Below, in pieces: positions 1-7,809 of a stretch of 34,284 bases of DNA (its first letter is position 1; every line of letters starts with the position of its first letter). A program made the translations under genes and the position numbers. The stretch lies in the NCBI GenBank assembly GCA_001567275.1, contig LNBX01000021.1, positions 1 through 34,284 of the forward strand. Direction: 5' to 3'. The notes beneath the pieces were generated by a model, which saw only the letters and a list, made by a program, of their open reading frames with translations, was not told the origin of the DNA and ran no database searches. The stretch is from Bacteroidetes bacterium OLB10 (lineage in GTDB: Bacteria; Bacteroidota; Bacteroidia; AKYH767-A; OLB10).

Positions 1-216
1 TTCAAAAGGATGAGAATATACACCATAAAATGCAGCAGGACTATTATCAGAGGTGTGATATGCAATATACCCTAAATGGGTTTCTCCAAAAATTTTAGTA
101 TTGTTCTTTGATTTAAAATATTGAATCCCGGGATCAATATTAAATGCACTTTTCGAAATGTAAATCAAATCTGAGTAATGCTTCTCCGTTATTCTTTCAA
201 ATCTGTAATCATTCAT
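1..216 (-). CDS. Partial GNAT-like N-acetyltransferase (N-terminal 72 aa)
   Basis: This reading frame is open from an ATG at 216 to the window edge, so only the first 72 residues are present. It starts MNDYRFERITEKHYSDLIYI and continues with a segment ending GYIAYHTSDNSPAAFYGVYS. That layout (short helix-rich start, then a strand with an AAFYGV-type turn) is seen in GNAT-fold acetyltransferases found in polysaccharide loci. The acetyl-CoA binding motif would lie beyond the window, so the family call is inference. The start lies 3 bp after the asnB stop codon on the same strand, which implies co-transcription with asnB and fits a role in modifying or activating a surface sugar. Confidence 0.6.
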   Translation of the reverse strand, partial: MNDYRFERITEKHYSDLIYISKSAFNIDPGIQYFKSKNNTKIFGETHLGYIAYHTSDNSPAAFYGVYSHPFE

Positions 217-219
217 AAC

Positions 220-2103
220 TTAAGTCATCCATCTATCAAACCAAAGTTGAAAATTTAAAACTGCCCACAGTCTCTGAAAATCTGTATTTTTTCCTTTGTA
301 AAAATAAGTAATCATTTCTGATATTTTTTTGTCGTTGAGGACGGCCTGGGATTTTATTTTAGGTATTGAAAGTTCGTCAAGCATGTAGTCTTTTAATTCA
401 TTTTGGAACCATCTTTCGTAAGGAATATTAAACCCCATCTTATCTCTCTCCATAATGCTTGCAGGAATATGTTTATGGGTGATATGTCTCAGAATATATT
501 TTCCTGTTTTGCCTTTCAATTTAAATGATGCAGGCAGTTGTGCAGCCCATTCTGTAAGTTTATGGTCGAGCAGAGGCTCGCGTCCTTCGAGGCTTACTGC
601 CATGGTAGCACGGTCAACTTTTTGCATGATGTCATCAGGCAAAAATGTTTTGTAATCTAACCAGAGAAAATTATCCAACAGTTCATGTGCATGCAGTTGA
701 GCATATTCATCAAAAGCAGTAACAGGAAATTCGGCTTTTACATTGAGCAGTTGCCTGACTTCTTTCTGAGTCAAAGCCTGTGTGATGATGTTGAATGCTT
801 CAACGGGATGTGCAGAACGCAGCAGGAGCAAAAGTTTGTTGGCACGGTTGGGGTTTGCAATGGTATGTGGCAATGCATCCCACATCCATGCCGGCAGTTG
901 TGCAATATTTTTCAGAGGTGATATGGTCTTCAGGTTTTTCAGATATTCTGTTGCCTTTGCATATTTGGTGTAGCCTGCAAAAGTTTCGTCACCACCATCG
1001 GCACTGAGAGCCACCGTTACCTGTTGCCTTGCCATTTTACTTACCAGATAAGTAGGTATGATGGAAGAGTCTGCCAGCGGTTCATCAGCAAGTTCGGGCA
1101 GCAGCGGAATAATATCCATGGCTTCCTTATAAGTGCAGGTATATTCGTGATGCTCGGTGCTGAGATGTGATGCTACCTGACGTGCATACATGGATTCATT
1201 GTAAGCGGCATCTTCAAAACCGATGGTAAAAGTTTTCAGTTTTTGAGTTTGATTTTTTTGAATCAGTGCCGTCACCAACGAACTGTCATAACCTCCGCTC
1301 AGAAAAACACCTACAGGAACATCAGCCACCATACGGTAATTGCATGACTCCTGTAACAAACGTTCTGTTTCTTCAACAGCTTCTTCAAATCGGATGTTGA
1401 GTTTGGGTTTGTTGTAATACGCGGTAACATCCCAGTAACAAACTTCTTCTGTTTTTCCGTTTGTTAACTGTATGCGGAGGTAATGTCCGGGCAGCAGTTT
1501 TCGGGTGTGATTAAAAATGCAATGAGGTGCAGGAATATATCCATGTTGAAAATAAAGACTTACCGCACCATGATTCAGTTCCTTTTTGAATGAAGGATGC
1601 CTGTGAAATGATTTTAACTCCGATGCAAACATCAGGGTTTGCTGATGATGATACCAGAACAAAGGTTTTACACCTGCACGGTCACGTATCAGATACATAC
1701 ATTGCTTTTTTCGGTCTATCAGTGCAATAGCAAACATCCCTCTGAAAAGTTCGATACAGTTGATACCGTAAACAAGATAAGCCTGCAGAAAAACTTCTGT
1801 ATCGCTGTCGGATTTGAAACGGCATCCCTGTTGTTCCAGCGATTTTCTTACTTCCTGATGGTTATACAACTCACCGTTAAAAATCAGACTGACATGTTCG
1901 CTGTGCATGGGCTGATGTCCTGCAACACTTAAATCAATAATGGATAATCTTCTGAATCCAAATCCTACCCGGCAGTTTCCAATATCAAATATTTCATACC
2001 CGCTGTCATCAGGCCCACGATGGTTCAATGCATCAGCCATTGACTGCAAAATCTGCATATCGCCCTTACCATTAAAATCTGCAAAACCGGTAATTCCACA
2101 CAT
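220..2103 (-). CDS. asnB: Asparagine synthase (glutamine-hydrolysing), AsnB type
   Basis: Encodes a 627-residue class-II glutamine amidotransferase. The chosen start gives MCGITGF, because Cys2 must be the free N-terminal nucleophile after Met removal; an upstream in-frame start at 2187 would add 28 residues and bury it. The glutaminase domain covers roughly residues 2-200, with RGPDDSGY near 29-36 and GELYNH near 88. The synthetase half carries the PP-loop SGGYDS at 269-274 and a later SADGGDE motif. The general family reaction is ATP-dependent amidation of aspartate using glutamine. Members inside polysaccharide clusters often amidate sugar acids or peptides instead, and the acetyltransferase and methyltransferase neighbours make that plausible here. 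A TAGCTTTG -7 box lies 6 nt before the ATG. Family is certain, substrate is not. Confidence 0.93.
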   Translation of the reverse strand: MCGITGFADFNGKGDMQILQSMADALNHRGPDDSGYEIFDIGNCRVGFGFRRLSIIDLSVAGHQPMHSEHVSLIFNGELYNHQEVRKSLEQQGCRFKSDSDTEVFLQAYLVYGINCIELFRGMFAIALIDRKKQCMYLIRDRAGVKPLFWYHHQQTLMFASELKSFHRHPSFKKELNHGAVSLYFQHGYIPAPHCIFNHTRKLLPGHYLRIQLTNGKTEEVCYWDVTAYYNKPKLNIRFEEAVEETERLLQESCNYRMVADVPVGVFLSGGYDSSLVTALIQKNQTQKLKTFTIGFEDAAYNESMYARQVASHLSTEHHEYTCTYKEAMDIIPLLPELADEPLADSSIIPTYLVSKMARQQVTVALSADGGDETFAGYTKYAKATEYLKNLKTISPLKNIAQLPAWMWDALPHTIANPNRANKLLLLLRSAHPVEAFNIITQALTQKEVRQLLNVKAEFPVTAFDEYAQLHAHELLDNFLWLDYKTFLPDDIMQKVDRATMAVSLEGREPLLDHKLTEWAAQLPASFKLKGKTGKYILRHITHKHIPASIMERDKMGFNIPYERWFQNELKDYMLDELSIPKIKSQAVLNDKKISEMITYFYKGKNTDFQRLWAVLNFQLWFDRWMT

Positions 2104-2109
2104 ATCGGG

Positions 2110-2117
2110 CAAAGCTA
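2110..2117 (-). promoter_or_regulatory. -7 promoter box of asnB (TAGCTTTG)
   Basis: On the minus strand this reads TAGCTTTG, an exact match to the Bacteroidota -7 consensus TAnnTTTG. Only 6 nt separate it from the asnB ATG, so the mRNA would have an extremely short leader. I see no good TTG -33 element at the usual 18-21 nt spacing. Confidence 0.55.
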
Positions 2118-2152
2118 AATTTTTTAATGCCACCAGATTACCGGCTTTTAGG

Positions 2153-2160
2153 TAATTTCG
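2153..2160 (+). promoter_or_regulatory. -7 promoter box of the methyltransferase gene (TAATTTCG)
   Basis: TAATTTCG differs from TAnnTTTG at one base. The same TTCG variant occurs before the genes at 4603 and 6570. It lies 5 nt before the ATG at 2166, which supports that start rather than the in-frame ATG at 2127 upstream of the box. It is divergent from the asnB promoter about 40 bp away. Confidence 0.4.
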
Positions 2161-2165
2161 CGGCC

Positions 2166-3107
2166 ATGGTTGATTTTGTTGCCCCACTCACCGGGAATCC
2201 GCTTTTCAGAAAAGGAAATTTTCTGCTTTCAGAAAAAAATGAATCATTTCCTGTTATTGAGAGCATACCCCGTTTTGTTGAACCCGATAATTATGCCAAT
2301 GCTTTTGGTCTGCAATGGAAATCGTTTGCCAAAATTCAGCTCGACAGTTACAATGGAAGCAACATTTCCAAAGAGCGTTTGCTTCGTTGTCTGGGTGCAC
2401 CATTGGAAACACTGAAGGATAAAAATGTGCTGGAAGTAGGTTGTGGAGCAGGACGTTTTACGGAACATCTCGTAAATTCAGGAGCGCATGTACATTCTGT
2501 TGATTTAAGTATTGCAGTGGAGGTGAATGCTGCCAATATGGGCGATGCACCTCATTACCGCATAGCTCAGGCAGATGTTTACAAATTACCTTTTCCTCCT
2601 GAAAGTTTCGATACGGTGTTTTGTATTGGTGTTATCCAACACACACCTTCACCCGAAAAAACAATTGAACACCTGTGGAAGATGGTGAAACCCGGAGGAC
2701 AACTTGTGATTGACCATTACACTTTTGACTGGATGTATCTGTTGAAGCCTGTATTATTTTACCGTTTCTTTTTAAAAAGAATGAAGCCTGAAAAGTCAAA
2801 AGCAATGGTAGAAAAAATTGTAAAATTCTTTTTTCCGATTCACTGGAAATACCGCAACAACAAGCTGATGACAATGCTTGTAAACCGCTTATCACCCTGT
2901 TATGTGTACATCAAAACTTTTCCTCAGATGGATTATGATTTTCATTTCCATCTTTCAAGATTAGATACCTATGACGGCTTAACAGATTATTACAAACATC
3001 TGCGAAGTAAATCACAGATTGAAAAAATTCTTTCTTCCTTCCATCCTCGAAGTTTTGAAGTATGGAAAGGCGGTAATGGAGTAGAGGCAAGATGCAGAAA
3101 AAAATAA
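2166..3107 (+). CDS. Class I SAM-dependent methyltransferase with Trm112-like N-terminus
   Basis: A 313-residue protein. The first 40 residues (MVDFVAPLTGNPLF, then a segment ending in IPRFV) resemble the small Trm112-like domain that precedes many Bacteroidota methyltransferases, but here without the zinc-binding cysteines. The SAM-binding motif I is VLEVGCGAGRFTEHLV around residue 87, followed by SVDLS (acidic residue of motif II) and the FDTVFCIGVIQHTP loop, typical of Methyltransf_11/25 folds. The C-terminal 130 residues are basic and aromatic. The methylated substrate cannot be read from sequence; with asnB divergent upstream and glycosylation genes downstream, a glycan or lipid-linked sugar is a reasonable guess. 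The start is placed at 2166 rather than 2127 because of the -7 box at 2153. Confidence 0.85.
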   Translation: MVDFVAPLTGNPLFRKGNFLLSEKNESFPVIESIPRFVEPDNYANAFGLQWKSFAKIQLDSYNGSNISKERLLRCLGAPLETLKDKNVLEVGCGAGRFTEHLVNSGAHVHSVDLSIAVEVNAANMGDAPHYRIAQADVYKLPFPPESFDTVFCIGVIQHTPSPEKTIEHLWKMVKPGGQLVIDHYTFDWMYLLKPVLFYRFFLKRMKPEKSKAMVEKIVKFFFPIHWKYRNNKLMTMLVNRLSPCYVYIKTFPQMDYDFHFHLSRLDTYDGLTDYYKHLRSKSQIEKILSSFHPRSFEVWKGGNGVEARCRKK

Positions 3108-3132
3108 GGTTACGTTTCTGAAACAGTAATTA

Positions 3133-3140
3133 TATATTTG
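3133..3140 (+). promoter_or_regulatory. -7 promoter box of the first Kelch gene (TATATTTG)
   Basis: Exact TAnnTTTG match, 12 nt before the ATG at 3153 and downstream of the stop codon of the preceding methyltransferase. This indicates independent transcription of the Kelch gene. No clear TTG -33 element is visible. Confidence 0.5.
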
Positions 3141-3152
3141 CATTACATCAAT

Positions 3153-4349
3153 ATGAAAAATATATTCCTGTTTTTATTTCTCATGACTGCATCTTTACAG
3201 GCGCAAACCAATACCTGGATGCAACGCCCTTTTCTTCCTGCTACAGTACGCTATCATCCCATTGGGTTTTCTTATGGTTCAGCAGGATTTATTGGTCTTG
3301 GCAATAATAACGGATCAGTAATGACAGATCTTTGGGAATTCAATCCTACAGCCGGAACATGGACACAACGTGCTTCATTTCCCGGAGGTGGTCGTTTTGG
3401 AGCTTCTTGTTTTGTAATAGGAGATTTTGCTTATGTAGGTTGCGGATGGGATAATGCCAATGTTGCATATTCTGATTTTTACCGTTATAAGATTTCAACC
3501 AATACATGGTCATCAGTAGCTTCATATCCGGGCACTTCATTTTATACAGGTGTAAATTTTGCAATTGGAGGCAAAGGTTACACCGGTATTGGCTTTGCAC
3601 CTTACACACTTGAATTTTATGAATATGATACCACATCCAATGCGTGGACACGAAAAGCTGATTTTGCAGGAGGTATCAGACAGAGTTCTTACAGTTTTGC
3701 CTACAACGGAAAGGGGTATGTAACCACAGGGTCGCATGGCTGGCCTGCTAATCCGTATAACGACATGTGGGAGTATAATCCTGTAACAAATTTATGGTCG
3801 CAGAAAGCCTCACTGCCGGGAGCAGTACGTTATGGATGCGTTGGATTTTTGATCAATAACATAGCTTATGTAGGTATGGGTATGGATGGCACCAATTATT
3901 TTAATGATATGTATGCTTATAACATCTCAACCAATACATGGGCTGTGGCAGATTCATTTCCATCAACACCAAGAGCATTTCCGGGATGTTTTACCATTGG
4001 AAATTCGGGCTACATGTGTGCAGGAGGAATCTCAGGGCAGAATATCAACTTCAATGATTTTTGGGAGTATGGACCGTTATCTTCCACCACTGAATTATCA
4101 GAAAAAATTTCAATAAAACCTTTTCCCAATCCATGTTCAACGGAATTTGCTTTCAACACTTCGGGTTATTATCAACACGGAGCGCAGCTTTATATTTATA
4201 CCAGCGATGGCAAACTGATTCAGAAAGCGGATTTGACAAACGGAGTTAATGTGATAAAACTTAAACCTGAAATCAGCATGGGAACCTATCACGCCACATA
4301 CATTCAGCAAGACTTTAAAACCACTTTCAAATTGGTGGTGATGAGGTAA
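3153..4349 (+). CDS. Secreted Kelch-repeat protein with T9SS type A C-terminal domain
   Basis: A 398-residue exported protein. Residues 1-18 form a signal peptide (MKNIFLFLFLMTASLQAQ). About six Kelch blades follow, each with a pattern such as DLWEFNPTAGTWTQRASFPG, giving a predicted beta-propeller over residues 20-315. The last 80 residues are a T9SS type A sorting domain: FPNP near 325, then alternating strands ending TTFKLVVMR. T9SS cargo is carried across the outer membrane and is released or anchored to the surface. Kelch propellers in this phylum usually bind glycans or proteins; no catalytic residues of galactose oxidase are evident. A paralogue lies at 6570, with two glycan-type genes between them. 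The true start is the ATG at 3153, after the -7 box, not an upstream TTG. Confidence 0.88.
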   Translation: MKNIFLFLFLMTASLQAQTNTWMQRPFLPATVRYHPIGFSYGSAGFIGLGNNNGSVMTDLWEFNPTAGTWTQRASFPGGGRFGASCFVIGDFAYVGCGWDNANVAYSDFYRYKISTNTWSSVASYPGTSFYTGVNFAIGGKGYTGIGFAPYTLEFYEYDTTSNAWTRKADFAGGIRQSSYSFAYNGKGYVTTGSHGWPANPYNDMWEYNPVTNLWSQKASLPGAVRYGCVGFLINNIAYVGMGMDGTNYFNDMYAYNISTNTWAVADSFPSTPRAFPGCFTIGNSGYMCAGGISGQNINFNDFWEYGPLSSTTELSEKISIKPFPNPCSTEFAFNTSGYYQHGAQLYIYTSDGKLIQKADLTNGVNVIKLKPEISMGTYHATYIQQDFKTTFKLVVMR

Positions 4350-4352
4350 CTG

Positions 4353-4418
4353 GCGCAAACGCACTTCAAATACGATGTGTGTTGTCACCCCTTCAGGGGC
4401 AGGTGGTGAGCACGAACG
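4353..4418 (+). repeat. Intergenic 66-bp direct repeat, copy 1
   Basis: This 66-bp segment is repeated at 4491-4556 with about 60 of 66 positions identical; the core is CACTTCAAATACGATGTGTG. It contains a short palindrome CCCCTTCAGGGG. It starts only a few bases after the Kelch stop codon, and the period between copies is 138 bp. It is richer in G+C than its flanks. No encoded protein is credible here. Confidence 0.85.
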
Positions 4419-4464
4419 ATGACACTGAAAAAATTTACAAAACCACAAAAAGAGCAATCACATT

Positions 4465-4493
4465 GCATCGCTCACCCGTAGCCCTAAAGGGCG
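4465..4493 (-). repeat. Diverged inverted partial copy of the intergenic repeat
   Basis: Read on the minus strand this segment gives GCCCTTTAGGGCTACGGGTG followed by AGCGATGC. That resembles the CCCCTTCAGGGGCAGGTGGT/GAGC end of the two flanking direct copies. The cluster is therefore direct-inverted-direct. The relationship is by eye and includes one-base gaps, so it is less certain than the two direct copies. Confidence 0.5.
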
Positions 4494-4556
4494 CAGACGC
4501 ACTTCAAATACGATGTGTGTTGTCAATCCTTCAGGGGCAGGGGGTGAGCGCGAGCG
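4491..4556 (+). repeat. Intergenic 66-bp direct repeat, copy 2
   Basis: Second copy of the 66-bp unit at 4353-4418, differing at about six positions (for example CACCCC versus CAATCC, and GCACGAACG versus GCGCGAGCG at its end). It lies directly upstream of the promoter of the methyltransferase gene at 4603. Confidence 0.85.
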
Positions 4557-4564
4557 CTCTTCCG

Positions 4565-4597
4565 TTGGCTGTATGACCCTTTTTTAATTTACTTTCG
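4565..4597 (+). promoter_or_regulatory. Promoter of the second methyltransferase gene
   Basis: A TTG at 4565-4567 and a TACTTTCG box at 4590-4597 are separated by 22 nt. This resembles the Bacteroidota -33/-7 arrangement, with slightly long spacing and one -7 mismatch. The box ends 5 nt before the ATG, again implying an almost leaderless transcript. Confidence 0.4.
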
Positions 4598-4602
4598 CAC
4601 AC

Positions 4603-5421
4603 ATGAATTTGAAGAGTGAATTGGAAAAGGAAGATAAAGCAGGAGAGGAATACTGGTCTTCAGTATGGAAGAATACAGATTTACCTGAAAGTTTAAATCC
4701 CGCAGAGAAAAAACTGAATAACCATATTGTAAGAGAATACAACAGGGTTTTTACAAAGGTTCTTGGTAATTACGATATCAAGGGCAAGAAAATACTTGAA
4801 GTAGGATGTGGAAATTCAGTTTGGCTACCATACTTTGCAAAGGCTTTTAATTTAATTCCATCAGGTTTGGATTATTCAGAAGTAGGTTGTGAGCAGGAAA
4901 GGAGAATTTTTGAAAGAGATGGAGTGAAGGGAGATGTTTATTGTGCTGATATGTTTAACCCTCCGAGTGAACTTGTAGGTCAGTTTGATATTGTTTTGTC
5001 AATGGGAGTGGTGGAACATTTTGAAGATACTTCAGGTGCAATCAGTGCATTGAAAAAATATTTGAAACCGGGAGGCATGATTATTACCACCATCCCAAAC
5101 AATACTGGATTGTTAGGTTGGCTGCAAAAGATAATTAACCGACCTATTTATGACATTCATAACATCATTGATAAAGATGATCTGGTAAAAGCTCATCGTG
5201 ATAATGGATTTGAAATTGTATTTCAGGATTACGTAGTTGCATTTGGATTGCATGTTAATCTGGATGAAAAAGATGGACCTGTTAAGAATTTAAAACTAAA
5301 GAAATTAGTAGTAAAGATTCTTTCGTTAATTTCTTCCATTGAGTGGATGTTTGAACTCTGCTTTTTCAGACTTCCATCTTCTAAATTATTTTCACCGGGA
5401 GTTATTGTAATAGGTAAATGA
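4603..5421 (+). CDS. Class I SAM-dependent methyltransferase
   Basis: A 272-residue Rossmann methyltransferase. After a charged 60-residue N-terminus, motif I is ILEVGCGNSVWLPYFAKAF around residue 65. The acidic motif II (SGLDYSEVG) and the FDIVLSMGVVEHFED loop follow, then a LKPGGMIITTIPN strand typical of Methyltransf_11/23. The remaining third has hydrophobic stretches that may contact a lipid or membrane. The stop codon overlaps the next start in an ATGA junction (5418-5421), so it is translationally coupled to the glycosyltransferase. A role in decorating a polysaccharide or lipid-linked sugar is inferred from that coupling; the methyl acceptor is unknown. Confidence 0.85.
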   Translation: MNLKSELEKEDKAGEEYWSSVWKNTDLPESLNPAEKKLNNHIVREYNRVFTKVLGNYDIKGKKILEVGCGNSVWLPYFAKAFNLIPSGLDYSEVGCEQERRIFERDGVKGDVYCADMFNPPSELVGQFDIVLSMGVVEHFEDTSGAISALKKYLKPGGMIITTIPNNTGLLGWLQKIINRPIYDIHNIIDKDDLVKAHRDNGFEIVFQDYVVAFGLHVNLDEKDGPVKNLKLKKLVVKILSLISSIEWMFELCFFRLPSSKLFSPGVIVIGK

Positions 5422-6482
5422 ATGAACAACCTAAACTTCTTTTTTTCTTCCCCAACCGTTCATCCTTTGTCGAGCGTGATATAACACTGCTGCAATCCCG
5501 TTACCGCGTTATTCCGTTTGAGTTCAATCCATCCCGTAAAATATTAATTCCGTTTCGTTTTATCAGTCAGTTGCTGTTTCTGTGTCGGCATATTTTCACA
5601 TCAAAGTTGCTGGTATGTCAGTTGGCTGCATGGCATTCGGTGCTGCCTGTTATTTTTTCAAAATTGTTTCGCAAACCTTCCATCATTTTTTTGGCCGGTA
5701 CCGACTGTGCTTTTTTCCCTTCCATCCGTTATGGTAATTTCTGCAAACCTGCTCTTGCCCGTGCCACAGCCTTCAGCGCACGCAATGCTACACACCTGGC
5801 ACCCAAACATATTTCACTCATTCGCGCTCCCTACACTTATCATCCTTCTGGATTTCCTGAGCAGGGCATTGCCTGTTTTGTTTCAGACTTCGCAACTCCC
5901 CACACCGTTATTCCCAATGGTTTTGATGCTTCTGAATTTATTTCTGCTAATGTGCACAGGCAGCCACATTCATTCCTCACCGTTGCAGCCGGTATTGGCA
6001 CATCCAATATCAATCAGCTGAAAGGTATTGACCTGATACTGCAGGCAGCAGCACGTTTTCCGCAATGCACTTTTACCCTTGCAGGCGTGGCAAAAGGAGT
6101 TCATTTGGCTGCATTGCCCGGCAATGTTATTTGTTTGCCTGCACAGTCGCAGCAGCAACTCAAAACACTTTATGCATCGTATCAGTATTACTTGCAACTT
6201 TCGCTGAGCGAAGGATTTCCCAATGCCGTGTGCGAAGCCATGCTCAGCGGTTGTGTGCCTGTGGTGTCTGACGTAAATGCATTGCCTGACATAGCAGGAA
6301 GTGGTGGTTTTGTTCTCAGAAAATATGGAGTGGAAGAACTGGAAGCCCTCATCAACCGGGCACTGGCAGCAGATGTGGAAGCATTGTCTGCTCAGTCAGT
6401 GCAGCATATCAGCAAACATTATTCTGCAAAGCAGCGCCAAACTAAGTTGTTTGAACTGTTTGATAAACTGACAGGCGTTTAA
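5418..6482 (+). CDS. Glycosyltransferase, GT4-like (GT-B fold)
   Basis: A 354-residue protein with two Rossmann-like halves. The C-terminal donor-binding half includes IPNGFD near 180, a GIDLILQAAARFP segment, and the signature SLSEGFPNAVCEAMLSGCVP, in which the E-x7-E type motif of GT4 retaining enzymes is recognisable (SEGFPNAVCEA). The N-terminal half carries a basic hydrophobic stretch (residues 35-60) suited to membrane association. It would transfer a sugar from a nucleotide-activated donor during surface-glycan synthesis; donor and acceptor cannot be told. It starts within an ATGA overlap with the preceding methyltransferase, and the two form a two-gene unit. The stop precedes the promoter of the second Kelch gene. 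Confidence 0.87.
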   Translation: MNEQPKLLFFFPNRSSFVERDITLLQSRYRVIPFEFNPSRKILIPFRFISQLLFLCRHIFTSKLLVCQLAAWHSVLPVIFSKLFRKPSIIFLAGTDCAFFPSIRYGNFCKPALARATAFSARNATHLAPKHISLIRAPYTYHPSGFPEQGIACFVSDFATPHTVIPNGFDASEFISANVHRQPHSFLTVAAGIGTSNINQLKGIDLILQAAARFPQCTFTLAGVAKGVHLAALPGNVICLPAQSQQQLKTLYASYQYYLQLSLSEGFPNAVCEAMLSGCVPVVSDVNALPDIAGSGGFVLRKYGVEELEALINRALAADVEALSAQSVQHISKHYSAKQRQTKLFELFDKLTGV

Positions 6483-6535
6483 ACACGCACATAAAAAGTA
6501 ATTGGTCTGCTATTCTGTATTGACAAAGTATTTTA

Positions 6536-6543
6536 TACATTCG
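6536..6543 (+). promoter_or_regulatory. -7 promoter box of the second Kelch gene (TACATTCG)
   Basis: TACATTCG has one mismatch to TAnnTTTG and ends 26 nt before the ATG at 6570. A TTGACA at 6520-6525 is too close (about 13 nt) to serve as a standard -33 element. Confidence 0.35.
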
Positions 6544-6569
6544 CATAAAGTAACAAGCTATTTACAACG

Positions 6570-7754
6570 ATGAAAAAATTACTGTTTTTTTTGTTTGCAA
6601 CAACAATGGCTCATGCACAGCAATATGTGTGGACGCAAAGAGCAAGTTTGCCTGCAAGCCCCAGACATGAAGCAATGGCATTCTCAATTGGAAGCAAGGG
6701 TTATTTTGGAACAGGAATGAATTCAATATTATCTAGTACATTCAATGATTTGTGGGAATATGATGAACCAACAAATACCTGGACACAAAAAGCCAATATG
6801 CCCGGGCCAAGTCGTTATGGTGCGGCTGCATTCAGTATTGGAAGTTTGGGATATGTTGGTACTGGTTGGACTAACAGCGGAGTTCAGTTAAAGGATTTTT
6901 ACGAATATAATCCTGCTACCAATCAATGGACAGCTAAAGCAGATTTTGCTGGTGCAAAGCGTTATGATGCATGTGGTGTAGCCATAGGGAATTCAGGGTT
7001 TATCGGTTTTGGGTTTTCCCCTTTGCAAAAAGATATCTATCAGTATTTTCCTGTATCAAATACATGGCTTAAAATGCCTGACCTTCCCGCTGCTCCACGA
7101 CAGAGCATAGCAGCTTTCGTAATTAATGGTACAGGATATTTTACAGGAGGTGCTTCAGGTCAATCTGATTTTAAAGATTGTTGGGCATTTACTCCTGCTA
7201 ATAATTTATGGACACAGGTTGCTGATTATGCTGGGGCTGGCAGACATGGTGGTGTAAGTATGGTAATTAATAATCTTGGGATTGTTGGTGGTGGTAGAGA
7301 TAGTATAAATATATTCAATGATTATTATGCTTACGATCCTTCTCTGAATTCATGGTCACAGGTAACAAATTTTCCGCAGTCAGCTCGATTTTCCGCAGAT
7401 GCTTTTACTATTAATAACAAAGGATTTGTTTGTGGCGGATGGGATGTCTTTGGAAATCACTATTCCGAGCTGTGGCAACTATCTCAGGTAACCTCAGTAA
7501 ACAATCCATTACCTCAGTTGCAAATAACATCTCAATATTTTTCTGCTTCCAAAACATTATTAGTAAAAAATCAGTCTGCTTCAGCAGCTGAGATTACACT
7601 CTACAGTTTGTCGGGGAGCAAGGTTGCAAAGCATAGCATACCTGCCGGTGATGATTATTCTTTTCAGATGGATGCTGTGGCAAAAGGAATTTATCTGTGC
7701 AGTGCTTCTGCAGATAATTCACAACCTTTCGTTACTAAATTTTCTGTCAACTAA
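6570..7754 (+). CDS. Secreted Kelch-repeat protein, paralogue, with T9SS-like C-terminus
   Basis: A 394-residue protein with signal peptide MKKLLFFLFATTMAHAQ, then about six Kelch blades over residues 20-315 (for example DLWEYDEPTNTWTQKANMPG). It is clearly paralogous to the protein at 3153: the first blades align almost without gaps (WTQRASLPASPRHEAMAF against WMQRPFLPATVRYHPIGF). The last 75 residues look like a diverged T9SS type A domain: ITLYSLSGSKVAKHSI and KGIYLCSASA fit the pattern, but the usual YPNP entry motif is absent. The next gene, a DUF4907 lipoprotein 55 bp downstream on the same strand, probably shares the transcript. The ligand is unknown; extracellular location is inferred from signal peptide and C-terminus. 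Confidence 0.85.
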   Translation: MKKLLFFLFATTMAHAQQYVWTQRASLPASPRHEAMAFSIGSKGYFGTGMNSILSSTFNDLWEYDEPTNTWTQKANMPGPSRYGAAAFSIGSLGYVGTGWTNSGVQLKDFYEYNPATNQWTAKADFAGAKRYDACGVAIGNSGFIGFGFSPLQKDIYQYFPVSNTWLKMPDLPAAPRQSIAAFVINGTGYFTGGASGQSDFKDCWAFTPANNLWTQVADYAGAGRHGGVSMVINNLGIVGGGRDSINIFNDYYAYDPSLNSWSQVTNFPQSARFSADAFTINNKGFVCGGWDVFGNHYSELWQLSQVTSVNNPLPQLQITSQYFSASKTLLVKNQSASAAEITLYSLSGSKVAKHSIPAGDDYSFQMDAVAKGIYLCSASADNSQPFVTKFSVN

Positions 7755-7780
7755 GCATAAGCCGTCTTTTGGTTTAGCAG

Positions 7781-7797
7781 CTAAAGCGTAGCTTTGG
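7781..7797 (+). other. Short intercistronic hairpin between Kelch and DUF4907 genes
   Basis: CTAAAGC-GTA-GCTTTGG can form a 7-bp stem with one G-U pair, 13 nt before the ATG at 7810. There is no T tract after it (a run of A follows), so it is not a terminator. It could protect mRNA or affect translation of the lipoprotein. Confidence 0.3.
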
Positions 7798-7809
7798 GAA
7801 AAAAACAAC

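Noticed and set aside
2104..2187. Upstream in-frame start of asnB adding 28 residues
   Set aside because: It would bury the essential N-terminal Cys2 of the amidotransferase and place the start upstream of the TAGCTTTG promoter box.
4353..4556. CRISPR-like array
   Set aside because: Only two direct units of 66 bp with imperfect identity and an inverted partial copy between them; no regular spacers and no cas genes.
4379..4576. 65-residue open frame across the intergenic repeats
   Set aside because: It is generated by the repeat units themselves, has no start context, and its frame carries no protein-like pattern.
6520..6543. TTGACA/TACATTCG read as a full -33/-7 promoter
   Set aside because: The spacing of about 10-13 nt is too short for the Bacteroidota consensus; only the -7 box is reported.
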